Shown one piece after another: positions 54,774 through 63,751 of a stretch of DNA of 64,000 nt. The stretch is from Flavobacterium tagetis (GTDB lineage: Bacteria; Bacteroidota; Bacteroidia; Flavobacteriales; Flavobacteriaceae), in contig NZ_JAERSF010000002.1 of NCBI RefSeq assembly GCF_016735615.1, forward strand, positions 992,001 to 1,056,000, written 5' to 3'. The notes under the pieces were generated by a model. The model was given only the letters and a program-made list of their open reading frames with translations. It searched no databases and was not told the origin of the DNA. The stretch's first letter is position 1. Each line of letters starts with the position of its first letter. A program made the translations under genes and the position numbers.

Positions 54774-56123
54774 ATGAAAAAGACCAACGCATCTATTTTA
54801 ATCATCGACGATCAGGAAGACATTCTTTTTGCATCAAAAGTCTACCTGAAAAAGTATTTTGAAAACATTTATACGCTCAATAATCCGAAAAATATTGTCG
54901 AATTACTGGCAAAAAATGCTATTGATGTTGTATTGTTAGATATGAATTATCGATTAGGATTTGAAGATGGAAGGGAAGGTTTGTATTTATTGAAAGAAAT
55001 AAAAACGCTTTCGCCCAAAACGATAGTAATTCTAATGACTGCTTTCGGAAAAGTAGAAACGGCCGTTGAAGGCTTAAAATCGGGCGCTTTTGATTATATT
55101 CTGAAGCCTTGGGAAAATAAAAAGCTTTTAGAATCGGTAAAACAAGCCGTAGATAAAGCTCGAAAAGAACAGAAGAAAAATAAAGACGTTGAAATAAAAG
55201 AAGACTTTTTTGTTGGAAGTTCTGAAATCATAAAAAAGGCTTATTCGTTGGCAGATAAAGTGGCAAAAACAGATGCAAATGTTTTGATTTTGGGCGAAAA
55301 CGGAACAGGAAAATTTGTTTTGGCACATCATATTCACACACAATCGGAAAGGAAAAATCGGCCGTTTATTGCTGTGGATTTGGGTTCTTTGAATTCTAAT
55401 ATTTTCGAAAGCGAATTGTTTGGTTATGCCAAAGGCGCTTTTACCGATGCTAAAACGGATACGGCTGGACGTTTTGAAATGGCGCAGAACGGAACCATTT
55501 TCTTAGACGAAATAGGAAATGTGCCGCTTCATTTGCAATCAAAACTATTGCAAGTTATTCAGACCAAAACGGTAACAAGATTGGGCGAAACAAAAGCAAG
55601 ACCTTTAAACGTTAGAATTATTACAGCGACCAATTTGAACTTAAAACTAGAAGTTGCCGATAAAAGCTTCCGTGAAGACTTGTATTATCGTATCAATACA
55701 ATGGAAATTGTTTTGCCTCCATTAAGAGAACGCCATGAAGATAAAATTCCGCTTGCAGAATATCTTTTGGATAAAATGATTGAAAAATACATTCGTGACG
55801 AAATTACTTTTGATAAAAAAGTCTTGGAACAGATTGAAAAACACGCGTGGAATGGAAACATTCGCGAAATGGAAAATAAGATTGAACGTGCCGTTATTCT
55901 CTGCGAAAACAATACCATCACGGTTTCTGATCTGGATTTAGAAACGATAACGCCTTACGAGGAAAACTCAGATGATATTCAGCTTTCTTCGGTTGAAAAA
56001 GCAACGGTTGAAAAAGCACTTCTTAAAAACAACAATAATATCAGCAAAACTGCCGAAGAACTTGGTTTGTCAAGAGGCGCACTGTACAGACGTTTGGAGA
56101 AATTTAATATCAATATCGACTAA
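54774..56123 (+). CDS. NtrC/AtoC-type sigma54-dependent response regulator
   Basis: 449 residues. The receiver has DDQED at 12-16 and phospho-acceptor Asp56 in VVLLDMNYR. The sigma54 AAA+ domain (~145-375) has Walker A GENGTGKF (174-181), an ELFGYAKGAFTDA loop where GAFTGA is changed to GAFTDA, Walker B GTIFLDEIGNVP, and the R-finger region FREDLYYRINTMEIVLPPLRER. A C-terminal Fis-type HTH reads NNNISKTAEELGLSRGALYRRLEKF. The sixth loop residue (Gly to Asp) differs from the usual sequence but is found in natural Bacteroidota members. It forms an operon with a kinase and is divergent from the ABC operon, its probable target. Confidence 0.93.
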   Translation: MKKTNASILIIDDQEDILFASKVYLKKYFENIYTLNNPKNIVELLAKNAIDVVLLDMNYRLGFEDGREGLYLLKEIKTLSPKTIVILMTAFGKVETAVEGLKSGAFDYILKPWENKKLLESVKQAVDKARKEQKKNKDVEIKEDFFVGSSEIIKKAYSLADKVAKTDANVLILGENGTGKFVLAHHIHTQSERKNRPFIAVDLGSLNSNIFESELFGYAKGAFTDAKTDTAGRFEMAQNGTIFLDEIGNVPLHLQSKLLQVIQTKTVTRLGETKARPLNVRIITATNLNLKLEVADKSFREDLYYRINTMEIVLPPLRERHEDKIPLAEYLLDKMIEKYIRDEITFDKKVLEQIEKHAWNGNIREMENKIERAVILCENNTITVSDLDLETITPYEENSDDIQLSSVEKATVEKALLKNNNNISKTAEELGLSRGALYRRLEKFNINID

Positions 56124-56125
56124 TT

Positions 56126-57460
56126 ATGCTAAGGACTTTACAAACTTACAAACTCCTTTTTCTGCGATTAATTTTTATTGTGATCGGAATCGAATTGTCG
56201 CTGTATTTCTTTAGAATTGGTTTGCTTTTTACTGGAATTTTTGGACTCTGCATGGTTTTTCTGTTGGGAAGGGAAATGTATTTTTATGTTAGAAATATGG
56301 TCTTGATTTATAATAAAACCATTTCTTCGATATTGCAGGATGATTTTAGTTCCGATTTTTCTAAACATAAATTCAATAGTACTTATAATGAGTTGTTTAC
56401 TTTGTATGAAACTTTAAAAAGTAAGCAGAATGAGCAAGTTACGAGAGATATTATTTACCGTTCGATTTTAAACAATATAGAATCGGGTGTAATTATTTTG
56501 CAGAAACAAGAAAGTGATTGGAGTATTTTTTTGATGAACGATTATTTTTCGAGCCACTTTAATGTTCCGAAAGTTTCTAAATGGAAATATCTTAAAAATC
56601 AGCTGCCATCTTTGTGTGAAATAATCGAAGAAGATGATTTTCATGAAATAAAAACTTCAATCGAACTTAGCATAAACGAACAAAGCAAACAGACGTTTGT
56701 TTTGCAGGCTTCTCGTACTGAAATTTTTGGACAGGATTATTTTATCGTTTTGTTGGATTCCATTCAGAATGTGGTTGAGAAAAAAGAAAAAGATGCATGG
56801 ATTAATCTGATGAAAGTGATTTCGCATGAATTGCTAAATTCCATAACACCAATTCGTTCAATCTGCCAAAATTTGGAAGATTTAGTAGAACAAGATTCAC
56901 TTTCGACAGAAGACTTAGAAGATATAAAAAACAGCGTTCAGACGATGCTGAGACGTAGTGACCATTTGCAGAAATTTGTGGAAGGGTATCGAAAACTAGC
57001 TATGTTGCCTTCGCCTAAAAAAGAAAAAGTAGCATTGCCACAGCTGGTTGAAAATTGCATTCAGGTTATGAATCCGTTATTTAGGAAAAGTAATATTGAA
57101 GTCAAGAATGCCGTTACCCAAAACTATCTGATCAATGTCGATTCGCAGCAAATAGAGCAGGTATTAATTAATTTATTGACCAATTCGATTAATGCTTTAG
57201 AAAACAGTGATCCAAAGCAAATTTCGATTTCGGCGGAAGCCAAAAACAATCGTATTTTTATAAAAGTTTCGGACTCAGGAAAAGGCATTGAAAAAGAAAT
57301 TGAAGAAAAAATATTTCTTCCGTTTTTTACGACCCGAACCGAAGGAGCAGGAATTGGACTTACTTTGTCTAAAAATATTATTGAAGCGCACGGCGGTTAT
57401 ATTTCGCATAAAACTGAAGGCGGAAAAACATTTTTTGAAATTAGTTTAATTGAAGATTGA
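56126..57460 (+). CDS. Membrane histidine kinase, partner of the NtrC-type regulator
   Basis: 444 residues. Two N-terminal transmembrane helices (~12-50) are separated by only a few residues, so there is almost no periplasmic sensor. A PAS-like region (~105-205) precedes HisKA with phospho-acceptor His234 in KVISHELLNSITPI. HATPase follows (NLLTNSINAL, DSGKGIEKEIEEKIFLPFFTTRTEGAGIGLTLSKNIIEAHGG). The NtrB-like design agrees with its NtrC-type partner, whose stop lies 2 bases upstream. The signal is probably intracellular or in the membrane. Confidence 0.93.
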   Translation: MLRTLQTYKLLFLRLIFIVIGIELSLYFFRIGLLFTGIFGLCMVFLLGREMYFYVRNMVLIYNKTISSILQDDFSSDFSKHKFNSTYNELFTLYETLKSKQNEQVTRDIIYRSILNNIESGVIILQKQESDWSIFLMNDYFSSHFNVPKVSKWKYLKNQLPSLCEIIEEDDFHEIKTSIELSINEQSKQTFVLQASRTEIFGQDYFIVLLDSIQNVVEKKEKDAWINLMKVISHELLNSITPIRSICQNLEDLVEQDSLSTEDLEDIKNSVQTMLRRSDHLQKFVEGYRKLAMLPSPKKEKVALPQLVENCIQVMNPLFRKSNIEVKNAVTQNYLINVDSQQIEQVLINLLTNSINALENSDPKQISISAEAKNNRIFIKVSDSGKGIEKEIEEKIFLPFFTTRTEGAGIGLTLSKNIIEAHGGYISHKTEGGKTFFEISLIED

Positions 57461-57567
57461 CAGAATGACGGTTAAAAAGCATTTTTAAAATTCGGCTAAT
57501 TTTTTTTGTTTAAATTTGTGAAAGAGGAGTTGCCAATTGACTCTTGTAAATAAATAATATTAAAATA

Positions 57568-58164
57568 ATGAGCACAAATCCAACTTCTTCAGTAGCTTCA
57601 AGCTTTCTTAATGATCTAAAAACACGAACTGCTGATTCTCATAAAAAATTAGAAGAGCTTCCGGTTTCCATGTCAATTATGTCTCCCGATATGAAAATTG
57701 ATGAATATGCAAAATACTTAAATCTGATGCATGATGTTCATCAAGATACAGAGGAAACGATTTTTCCTTTATTTGCCAATAAAATCGACGATTTAGAACA
57801 AAGAAGAAAAAAACAGCTTATAGAAGCAGACCTTTCATTTTTAAATTACGAATTAACTCCTTTTGAGACAGTTTTTAAGACCAAAGAAATTTCGGTTCCT
57901 TTTGCACTTGGTATTTTATATGTTGTTGAAGGTTCAACATTGGGCGGAAGATTTATTTTAAAAAATGTTTCAAAAGTGCCACAACTTTCAGGAGATAAAG
58001 GCGTTTCTTATTTTAATGGTTATGGAGAAAAAACAGGAAGTTTCTGGAAAACTTTCTTGAGTTTTCTTTCTGAATATGAACAAGAAAATAATTGTGGAGA
58101 TGCTATCATAGAAGGAGCTGTATTTGCTTTTGATAGTATTTATAATCACTTTGAGAGTAGATAA
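57568..58164 (+). CDS. bphO: Heme oxygenase (biliverdin-producing, phytochrome-associated)
   Basis: 198 residues, all-helical. The proximal heme ligand is probably His25 in TADSHKKLEELPVS. The distal-helix motif is VVEGSTLGGRFI (~residues 118-129), which carries the conserved glycines above the heme, and FLSFLSEYEQ lies near the C-terminus. It opens heme to biliverdin, CO and Fe2+. The bacteriophytochrome gene begins 5 bases after the stop, so biliverdin is made for the photoreceptor. A TAAATTTG -7 element lies at 57511-57518, about 50 bases upstream of the start. Confidence 0.92.
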   Translation: MSTNPTSSVASSFLNDLKTRTADSHKKLEELPVSMSIMSPDMKIDEYAKYLNLMHDVHQDTEETIFPLFANKIDDLEQRRKKQLIEADLSFLNYELTPFETVFKTKEISVPFALGILYVVEGSTLGGRFILKNVSKVPQLSGDKGVSYFNGYGEKTGSFWKTFLSFLSEYEQENNCGDAIIEGAVFAFDSIYNHFESR

Positions 58165-58169
58165 AAAGA

Positions 58170-60446
58170 ATGAAGATTAAGGATATAGTTAATCGCGATA
58201 TCGTTACGTTAACCAACTGTGAGCATGAGCCTATACACATACCAGGTAAGATTCAGCCTCACGGTTTTTTAATTGGTGTTACTTCCAATTGGAAAATAGA
58301 TTTTTGTACAGAGAATATTTCAGTCTTTTTAGATTTGCTTCACACGCAGGTTTTAGGAAAAGATTTCGCGGCTGTGTTTGGTGCAAATGCAGAAAAGCAA
58401 ATTCTAGAATATATTAATGAAGATAAAATTCAGGATGTTTTTCCGCTAGAAATAGAGCTCTTCAATAAATTATTTCAAATCAGCATACATAAGAGTCATG
58501 ATATTTATGTTTTAGAGGCTGAACCTCAATTTCCTGGTAAAGAAAAACTGGCAGACGTTTATACACAGACTATTCAGTTTGTGACGCAGATGAATAATAC
58601 CAAATCGCTCAAAGATTTGTGCGCACTTGTCGCACAGGGAACACGCGAAATTACTGGTTATGACCGTGTCATGATTTATCGTTTTGACGAACAGTATAAC
58701 GGCGAAGTTTTTGCTGAAAATTGCCGAGAAGATTTAGAACCTTTTTTAGGATTGCATTATCCGCATACAGATATTCCAGCTCAGGCGAGAGAATTATACA
58801 TTAAAAATCAGCTTAGATTAATTGTAGATATTGATTATAAGCCAGTTCCTATTTATACCGTTGATGATAAAGAAGGAAAAAATCTCGATTTAAGCCTTTC
58901 TATATTAAGGAGCACATCGCCGATTCACGTAGAATATCTAAAGAATATGGGAGTTGGCGCAACCTTGACAATTTCATTAATTCACCATGATAGATTATGG
59001 GGATTAATTGCCTGTCATCATTATTCAGAAAAGAATATTTCGCCAGAAATTAGGCTTGCCGCCAAACTTCAAGGGCAATTTATTACGTCTCAAATTGATA
59101 TTCGCCAATCAAATGATGAGAATATAAATGCGCAGAAAACCAATGTGGCATTCGAACAGCTAACCAGTCTTGATCTTCCGATTTTACAAAATTCATTGGA
59201 AACAATTGCGGCAATGCCTCAATTGCTAGAACTTTGTAATGCTGCTGGTGTTTCTATTGTATCCAGAGAAAAAATCTACAAAAACGGATTAACGCCTTCT
59301 GATGAAAAGATTATAGCGTTGATTGAAGCTATTACAAATAAATTTCCGAACGAAATCTTTGTAACCAATAAAATCAGCGATGATTTTTCTGAAACAGTAG
59401 AAGATTCCAGTTTTGCAGGTATTATTTATCATTCTTTAGGAAATAATGATCATATAATATGGTACAGACCAGAGACCATTTCTGAGATTAATTGGGGAGG
59501 CGATCCTGAAAAAAGTATTATAAAGGACAGTAACGGACTTCATCCGAGAAATTCGTTTAATATCTGGAAACAGATTGTCAAAAACCAAAGCAGTAACTGG
59601 AAACAATACGAAATTAATGCGGCGGTTAAGTATGCGCATGCTTTACACAATCAGCTTATTTTGATTATGTTGAGTGAAGAAGAAGAGAAATACCGTAGTC
59701 AAAGCGAACTATTAAAAGAAACCAATTCGGAACTTGAAAACATCAACTGGATAAGTACACATGATTTGCAAGAACCGTTGCGTAAAATTCAGCTCATTAC
59801 TTCGAAAATGCTTTCAGAATTGGATGTTATATCTACAGAATCAATTTCAAATTCTTTACAGCGAGTTTCTAAATCTGCCAACAGAATGAGCGGTTTGCTG
59901 GAAGATATCCTGAAATATACCCGTATAAAAAACACAAGGGACAAGCTGGAAGAAGTAGATTTAAACAAAATACTGAAGTCTACAATTAAAGAAATGCATG
60001 AAACAATTGCAGAAAGTAAAGCTATTATCGAACATGAAAATCTTCCCGAAGTTCACGCTATTAGATTTTTAATGCGCCAGTTGTTTATTAATATTCTTCA
60101 GAATTCAATAAAATATGCTTCTTCAGAAAGACAGCCTAAAATTGTAATAACGGCTTCTCAGGAACCTGTTTTGATTCATGACAGATACAAAGTATATTGC
60201 CATTGGGTTTGTTTTTCTGATAACGGAATTGGTTTTGAACAGCAATATGCAGAATCTATTTTTAAAGTTTTTACAAGGCTCCATACGCAAGAACAATATA
60301 CAGGTTCGGGCGTTGGACTTGCTTTATGTAAGAAGATTATGCAGGCAGTTGGAGGAGATATCCGTGCAGAAGGAAAACCAAATCAAGGTGTCGATATTAT
60401 TATTTATTTCCCTTGCGATCCCGAAGATACACTTTTGGCTTTGTAA
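58170..60446 (+). CDS. bphP: Bacteriophytochrome photoreceptor histidine kinase
   Basis: 758 residues. A PAS domain (~15-125) carries the chromophore-attachment Cys17 in LTNCEHEPIHIPGKIQPHG. The GAF domain (~145-310) has the phytochrome signature PHTDIPAQARELY with Thr for the usual Ser. A PHY domain (~320-500) has the WYRPE and SWKQYEINAA motifs. HisKA carries His531 in NWISTHDLQEPLRKIQ, and the HATPase ends EQYTGSGVGLALCKKIM. There is no receiver domain and no response regulator gene nearby. It should switch between red and far-red states with biliverdin made by the adjacent heme oxygenase. Confidence 0.95.
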   Translation: MKIKDIVNRDIVTLTNCEHEPIHIPGKIQPHGFLIGVTSNWKIDFCTENISVFLDLLHTQVLGKDFAAVFGANAEKQILEYINEDKIQDVFPLEIELFNKLFQISIHKSHDIYVLEAEPQFPGKEKLADVYTQTIQFVTQMNNTKSLKDLCALVAQGTREITGYDRVMIYRFDEQYNGEVFAENCREDLEPFLGLHYPHTDIPAQARELYIKNQLRLIVDIDYKPVPIYTVDDKEGKNLDLSLSILRSTSPIHVEYLKNMGVGATLTISLIHHDRLWGLIACHHYSEKNISPEIRLAAKLQGQFITSQIDIRQSNDENINAQKTNVAFEQLTSLDLPILQNSLETIAAMPQLLELCNAAGVSIVSREKIYKNGLTPSDEKIIALIEAITNKFPNEIFVTNKISDDFSETVEDSSFAGIIYHSLGNNDHIIWYRPETISEINWGGDPEKSIIKDSNGLHPRNSFNIWKQIVKNQSSNWKQYEINAAVKYAHALHNQLILIMLSEEEEKYRSQSELLKETNSELENINWISTHDLQEPLRKIQLITSKMLSELDVISTESISNSLQRVSKSANRMSGLLEDILKYTRIKNTRDKLEEVDLNKILKSTIKEMHETIAESKAIIEHENLPEVHAIRFLMRQLFINILQNSIKYASSERQPKIVITASQEPVLIHDRYKVYCHWVCFSDNGIGFEQQYAESIFKVFTRLHTQEQYTGSGVGLALCKKIMQAVGGDIRAEGKPNQGVDIIIYFPCDPEDTLLAL

Positions 60447-60456
60447 ACAAATTTTT

Positions 60457-60549
60457 TTCACGCAGATTCAGCGGATTTAAGCAGATTTTAATAGATTATA
60501 AAATAGAATCTGTTTTGATCTGCTTAAATCTATTTAAATCTGCGTGAAA
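60457..60549. repeat. Intergenic inverted repeat between convergent genes
   Basis: Left arm 60457-60487 (cacgcagatt...atttaagcagat) pairs with right arm 60519-60549, with a few mismatches in the middle of each arm. It lies exactly between the stops of the bacteriophytochrome gene and the EamA transporter and may terminate both. Confidence 0.75.
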
Positions 60550-60562
60550 TCTTTTAAAAATA

Positions 60563-61450
60563 TTAGCTTTTTCTAATCAGCATTTTTAATTTTTTACTTT
60601 TAAAATTGACTTCAGAAATAATAGTCGCTGAGAAAATTAAAGTTCCGCCCAAAAGCAAGCGCCAAGAAAGGTTTTCTCCTAAAATGAAAAACGCTCCAAT
60701 TGCCCCGAAAACAGGTTCAAACAAATAAATAACCGCTACACGTTCTGCCGATAAATAGCTTTGTGAAATGTTTGAAACCGTGTACATAAATGCTGTAGAA
60801 AACAAAGCGCAATAAACGGCACCAAGCCAAAACGTATCGTTTTTAGGAAACCAAACGGCTTGCGAATCTGTGAGGGCAATACAAAAAGTAAATAAAGCGC
60901 AAAACGCAAACATAGGAACAATCGAGTACAAAAGATTTTTGGCTGCCGAATGTTTTTCAACCGAAATCAAATAAACCGCAAAAGCAAATGCACCAGAGAT
61001 GGTAAACAAATCGCCAACGTTTATGGTAAATTTATCGGTTATAGCAATAATAAATAATCCTGTTAAAGCAGTGAGAGCGGCAATCCAGATTTTTAAAGGA
61101 GTATTGGTTCTGTAAATGGCTAATTTCAACATCGGAATAATAATTACTGTTAGTCCTGCGATGAAAGAACATTGTGAAGCATCGGTATATTTGAGTGCAG
61201 TTGTCTGTAATTGAATCCCTAAAAACATTGGAACTGCAAGCACAAAACCGGTTTTAGTAGCTTCTCGATTGATGTCTTTAACGTATTTCCAGAAAACAAT
61301 GCTCAATACAGCGACTGCTAACAAGAAACGATAAAATAAAAATATATTGAGCGAATAATTGCCAATTGCCATTTTGGTAACCGAGTAAGAAACTCCCCAA
61401 AAAGCAGTGCCAAGAATTAGCAGAAACAATAAAAGCTGTCTTCTTTCCAT
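60563..61450 (-). CDS. EamA/DMT-family transporter (RhaT-like)
   Basis: 295 residues, ten transmembrane helices in two EamA repeats. The first repeat opens LLLFLLILGTAFWGVSYSVTKMAIG, the second YSIVPMFAFCALFTFCIALTD and ends with YLFEPVFGAIGAFFILGENLSWRLLLGGTLIFSATIISE, the family's signature helix. These proteins export amino acids or metabolites by proton exchange; the substrate is not visible. It follows the GNAT gene with a 1-base gap, so the two form an operon divergent from LysR. Confidence 0.9.
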   Translation of the reverse strand: MERRQLLLFLLILGTAFWGVSYSVTKMAIGNYSLNIFLFYRFLLAVAVLSIVFWKYVKDINREATKTGFVLAVPMFLGIQLQTTALKYTDASQCSFIAGLTVIIIPMLKLAIYRTNTPLKIWIAALTALTGLFIIAITDKFTINVGDLFTISGAFAFAVYLISVEKHSAAKNLLYSIVPMFAFCALFTFCIALTDSQAVWFPKNDTFWLGAVYCALFSTAFMYTVSNISQSYLSAERVAVIYLFEPVFGAIGAFFILGENLSWRLLLGGTLIFSATIISEVNFKSKKLKMLIRKS

Positions 61451-61451
61451 T

Positions 61452-61973
61452 TTAAATCAATACTTTTTTCATCATTAAATCAGTTTGTTCATCGTCACCT
61501 AATCTAAAAATATGAGTGTCAAATTGTACAAAACCATTTTTAGTATAAAAACTTACAGCTCTGAAATTCTTTTCCCAAACACCAAGCCACATGTATGTTA
61601 CTTTTAATTCTTCGGCGATTTCTTCTGCTTGAGCATATAATGCCTGAGCCACTTTTTTACCATGAAATTCTTTAGCAACATAAATGCGTTCTATTTCTAA
61701 GGCATTTAAATCTTCTTTTTCGGTTTGGGCATCGGCTGTGTTCAATTTTAAGTAACCGACTATTTTTTCATCTAAAACAGCTAAATAGAAATACGATGAC
61801 GGATTATGCAATTCGGCTGTTAATTTTGCTGTTACAAAGCTTTCATCCAGATATTTTTTCATGTTTTCTTCGCTGTTTACATCGGCAAAGGTTTCAGAAA
61901 AGGTTTGTTTGCCAATTGCTTGAAGCTTTAAAACGTCATCAGTTGTGGCTTTGGTTATTTTTAGCGTGTTCAT
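61452..61973 (-). CDS. GNAT family N-acetyltransferase
   Basis: 173 residues from the ATG at 61973. An upstream in-frame start at 62036 would overlap the LysR start and is disfavoured. ERIYVAKEFHGKKVAQALYAQAEEIAEELKVTYMWLGVWEKNFRAVSFYTKNGF contains the acetyl-CoA loop (HGKKVAQALY, a variant of RxxGxG/A) and the C-terminal NFRAVSFYTKNGF motif. Similar proteins include spermine/spermidine acetyltransferase-like (PaiA) enzymes, and the LGVWEKNxxAxxFYxKxGF string is typical of that group. It is in an operon with an EamA exporter, so it may acetylate a compound that is then exported. Inference only. Confidence 0.85.
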   Translation of the reverse strand: MNTLKITKATTDDVLKLQAIGKQTFSETFADVNSEENMKKYLDESFVTAKLTAELHNPSSYFYLAVLDEKIVGYLKLNTADAQTEKEDLNALEIERIYVAKEFHGKKVAQALYAQAEEIAEELKVTYMWLGVWEKNFRAVSFYTKNGFVQFDTHIFRLGDDEQTDLMMKKVLI

Positions 61974-62018
61974 TTTTATTTCTTTAATGCGTTTAAAGCT
62001 GTTTTTTATTCTTGATAA

Positions 62019-62033
62019 ATGCGTAAATTGCAT
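62019..62033. promoter_or_regulatory. Candidate LysR box
   Basis: The palindrome ATGC-N7-GCAT contains a T-N11-A core in the 62-base gap between the divergent GNAT-EamA operon and the LysR start. A further atgcgt half-site is at 61987-61992. Placement suits autoregulation and control of the operon. Confidence 0.4.
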
Positions 62034-62035
62034 CA

Positions 62036-62899
62036 ATGGATTTACAGCAGATAAAATATTTTTTGGCTTTGGCCCGCGAACTTCATTTCTGGAACACCGC
62101 CGGAAAAATGAATATTACACAATCAGCACTTAGCCGTCAGATTCAGTCTCTTGAGAATCAGCTTGGCGTGCAGCTGTTTGAACGCAATAAACGCAATGTC
62201 AAACTTACTGCAGCTGGCCAATTCTTAAAAGAAAAATGGGAGGTAGAAATGAGTAAATTGGAATTTATTCATCAATCTGCCCGCCAGATTCAGTTGGGGG
62301 AGAGCGGTACGATTACCATTTCTCATCCCGATTCTATTTCGGCTTCTCTAATGCCCGAAATTTTGTCGCGCATTTCAGAAGCTTTTCCAAAATTAAAAAT
62401 CAAGCTGGTTCAGGTGCTGTACGAGAATCAGCAGGATTTTCTGCGAAATTATAAAATAGATCTGGCGATTACCAGAGATATTAATAATGCAAAAGATATT
62501 CAATCTCAAAAAATCTATACCGATCACTTAGCAGTTGTTGTTCCCGAGAATCATCCGTATCAAACATTTGAAGATTTAAATAAGGAAACCCTCGCTTCTC
62601 AGAAATTTATTTTGCCAACCAATGACGAAGGAAGCAGTTACAGCGACCTTATTCAGAGATTATTCAACTCTTTGGAGAATGCGCCAGAACCTTATCTTCA
62701 GTCTGAATTTGGTTCTTCGATAATCGCTTTGGTTCGAAAAGGACTCGGAATCGCAATTTTACCCGATTCATATGTCTTTCATGAAATTCCAGGAATCCGA
62801 TTTATCAAATTACCGCTAGAAACTGATTTATATGTCAATTGGAGAACCGAAGATCATAATCCGGTACTGGCCAATGTTTTGAAATTGATTATTCCGTAA
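62036..62899 (+). CDS. LysR family transcriptional regulator
   Basis: 287 residues. The N-terminal winged HTH is MDLQQIKYFLALARELHFWNTAGKMNITQSALSRQIQSLENQLGVQLFERNKRNVKLTAAG, the family consensus. Residues ~90-287 form the periplasmic-binding-protein-like ligand domain (GTITISHPDSISASLMPEILSRISEAFPKLKIKL...GLGIAILPDSYV). It is divergent from the GNAT-EamA operon, which it likely regulates. Its stop lies 3 bases before the convergent ElaA-like gene. Confidence 0.93.
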   Translation: MDLQQIKYFLALARELHFWNTAGKMNITQSALSRQIQSLENQLGVQLFERNKRNVKLTAAGQFLKEKWEVEMSKLEFIHQSARQIQLGESGTITISHPDSISASLMPEILSRISEAFPKLKIKLVQVLYENQQDFLRNYKIDLAITRDINNAKDIQSQKIYTDHLAVVVPENHPYQTFEDLNKETLASQKFILPTNDEGSSYSDLIQRLFNSLENAPEPYLQSEFGSSIIALVRKGLGIAILPDSYVFHEIPGIRFIKLPLETDLYVNWRTEDHNPVLANVLKLIIP

Positions 62900-62902
62900 A
62901 TA

Positions 62903-63349
62903 TTAAGCTCTTAGCATTCCGATATGCGGAATTCCATCTTCATCATACACTTCTCCTTGTTCTGCAAAACCTAACGATTGATAGAATTTAGAAAGATGAT
63001 ATTGGGCACTGATTCTAATCGGACATTTTCCAAACTTTTCTTCGCAGCCCGCAATCGAAGCTTCCATTAGTTTTACTCCTAAACCTAATCCGCGGTGAGA
63101 TCTTGCAATTACAACTCTTCCTATTGAAACTTCATCATACGAAACTCCTTTTGGAAGTAAGCGCGTCACACCTGCCAATTCGTTATCGACGTAATACAAT
63201 AAATGAAAACCTTTTTGGTCTTTATTGTCTAAATCAAGATATGGACAGTTTTGTTCGACCACAAAAACGTCGCTTCTCAATCGGAGCATATTGTATAATT
63301 CGTGATTGGTTAATTCATCAAAAGATTTAATGGAATGGCTGAATGTCAT
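62903..63349 (-). CDS. ElaA-like GNAT acetyltransferase
   Basis: 148 residues. Characteristic ElaA-type features are LRSDVFVVEQNCPYLDLDNKDQ near the N-terminus, GVTRLLPKGVSYDEVSIGRVVIARSHRGLGLGVKLMEASI with an intact acetyl-CoA loop (RGLGLG), and RISAQYHLSKFYQSLGFAEQGEVYDEDGIPHIGM at the C-terminus. The substrate is unknown. It is a single gene converging on LysR. Confidence 0.9.
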   Translation of the reverse strand: MTFSHSIKSFDELTNHELYNMLRLRSDVFVVEQNCPYLDLDNKDQKGFHLLYYVDNELAGVTRLLPKGVSYDEVSIGRVVIARSHRGLGLGVKLMEASIAGCEEKFGKCPIRISAQYHLSKFYQSLGFAEQGEVYDEDGIPHIGMLRA

Positions 63350-63751
63350 TTTTTATTTTAGGCTTTAATTTTTGACAAAGATAAAAGAGAGAATAATGAT
63401 TAAAAATGCTATTTTTTTATCATGTGATGCTGAAATTGCATTAGTCGTTTTAAATTCCAAGATGAAAAGACAAAACGAATGTGGAAACTTTGTAAAAGTT
63501 TAAAACTTTGACAAAGTTCAAGATACAGTTTGTCATTCCGAGGAACGAGGAATCACACTAGAAACTCCGCACAGAATGTCTACAATCTTTGGCGAATCCC
63601 GTGTGCGATTCCTCGTTCCTCGGAATGACAAGATTGTGGTTATGAGTAATGGAAAAAAAATAGGGTAAATAATATGTTTAAAAAACAAAAAAAACTTTGT
63701 CAAAGCTTTAAAACTTTGACAAAGTTGTATCCAATTCGTGTAATATATTTT
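63350..63751. repeat. Intergenic composite repeat: palindromic element flanked by direct repeats
   Basis: Perfect 24-bp arms tgtcattccgaggaacgagg... (63531-63554) and its complement (63607-63630) form a hairpin with a ~52-base loop. Direct repeats of ~34 bp built on aaaactttgacaaagtt lie on both sides (63485-63518 and 63692-63726), each itself near-palindromic. No gene is supported in the whole 402-base interval. The first 130 bases are plain AT-rich DNA. Confidence 0.8.
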
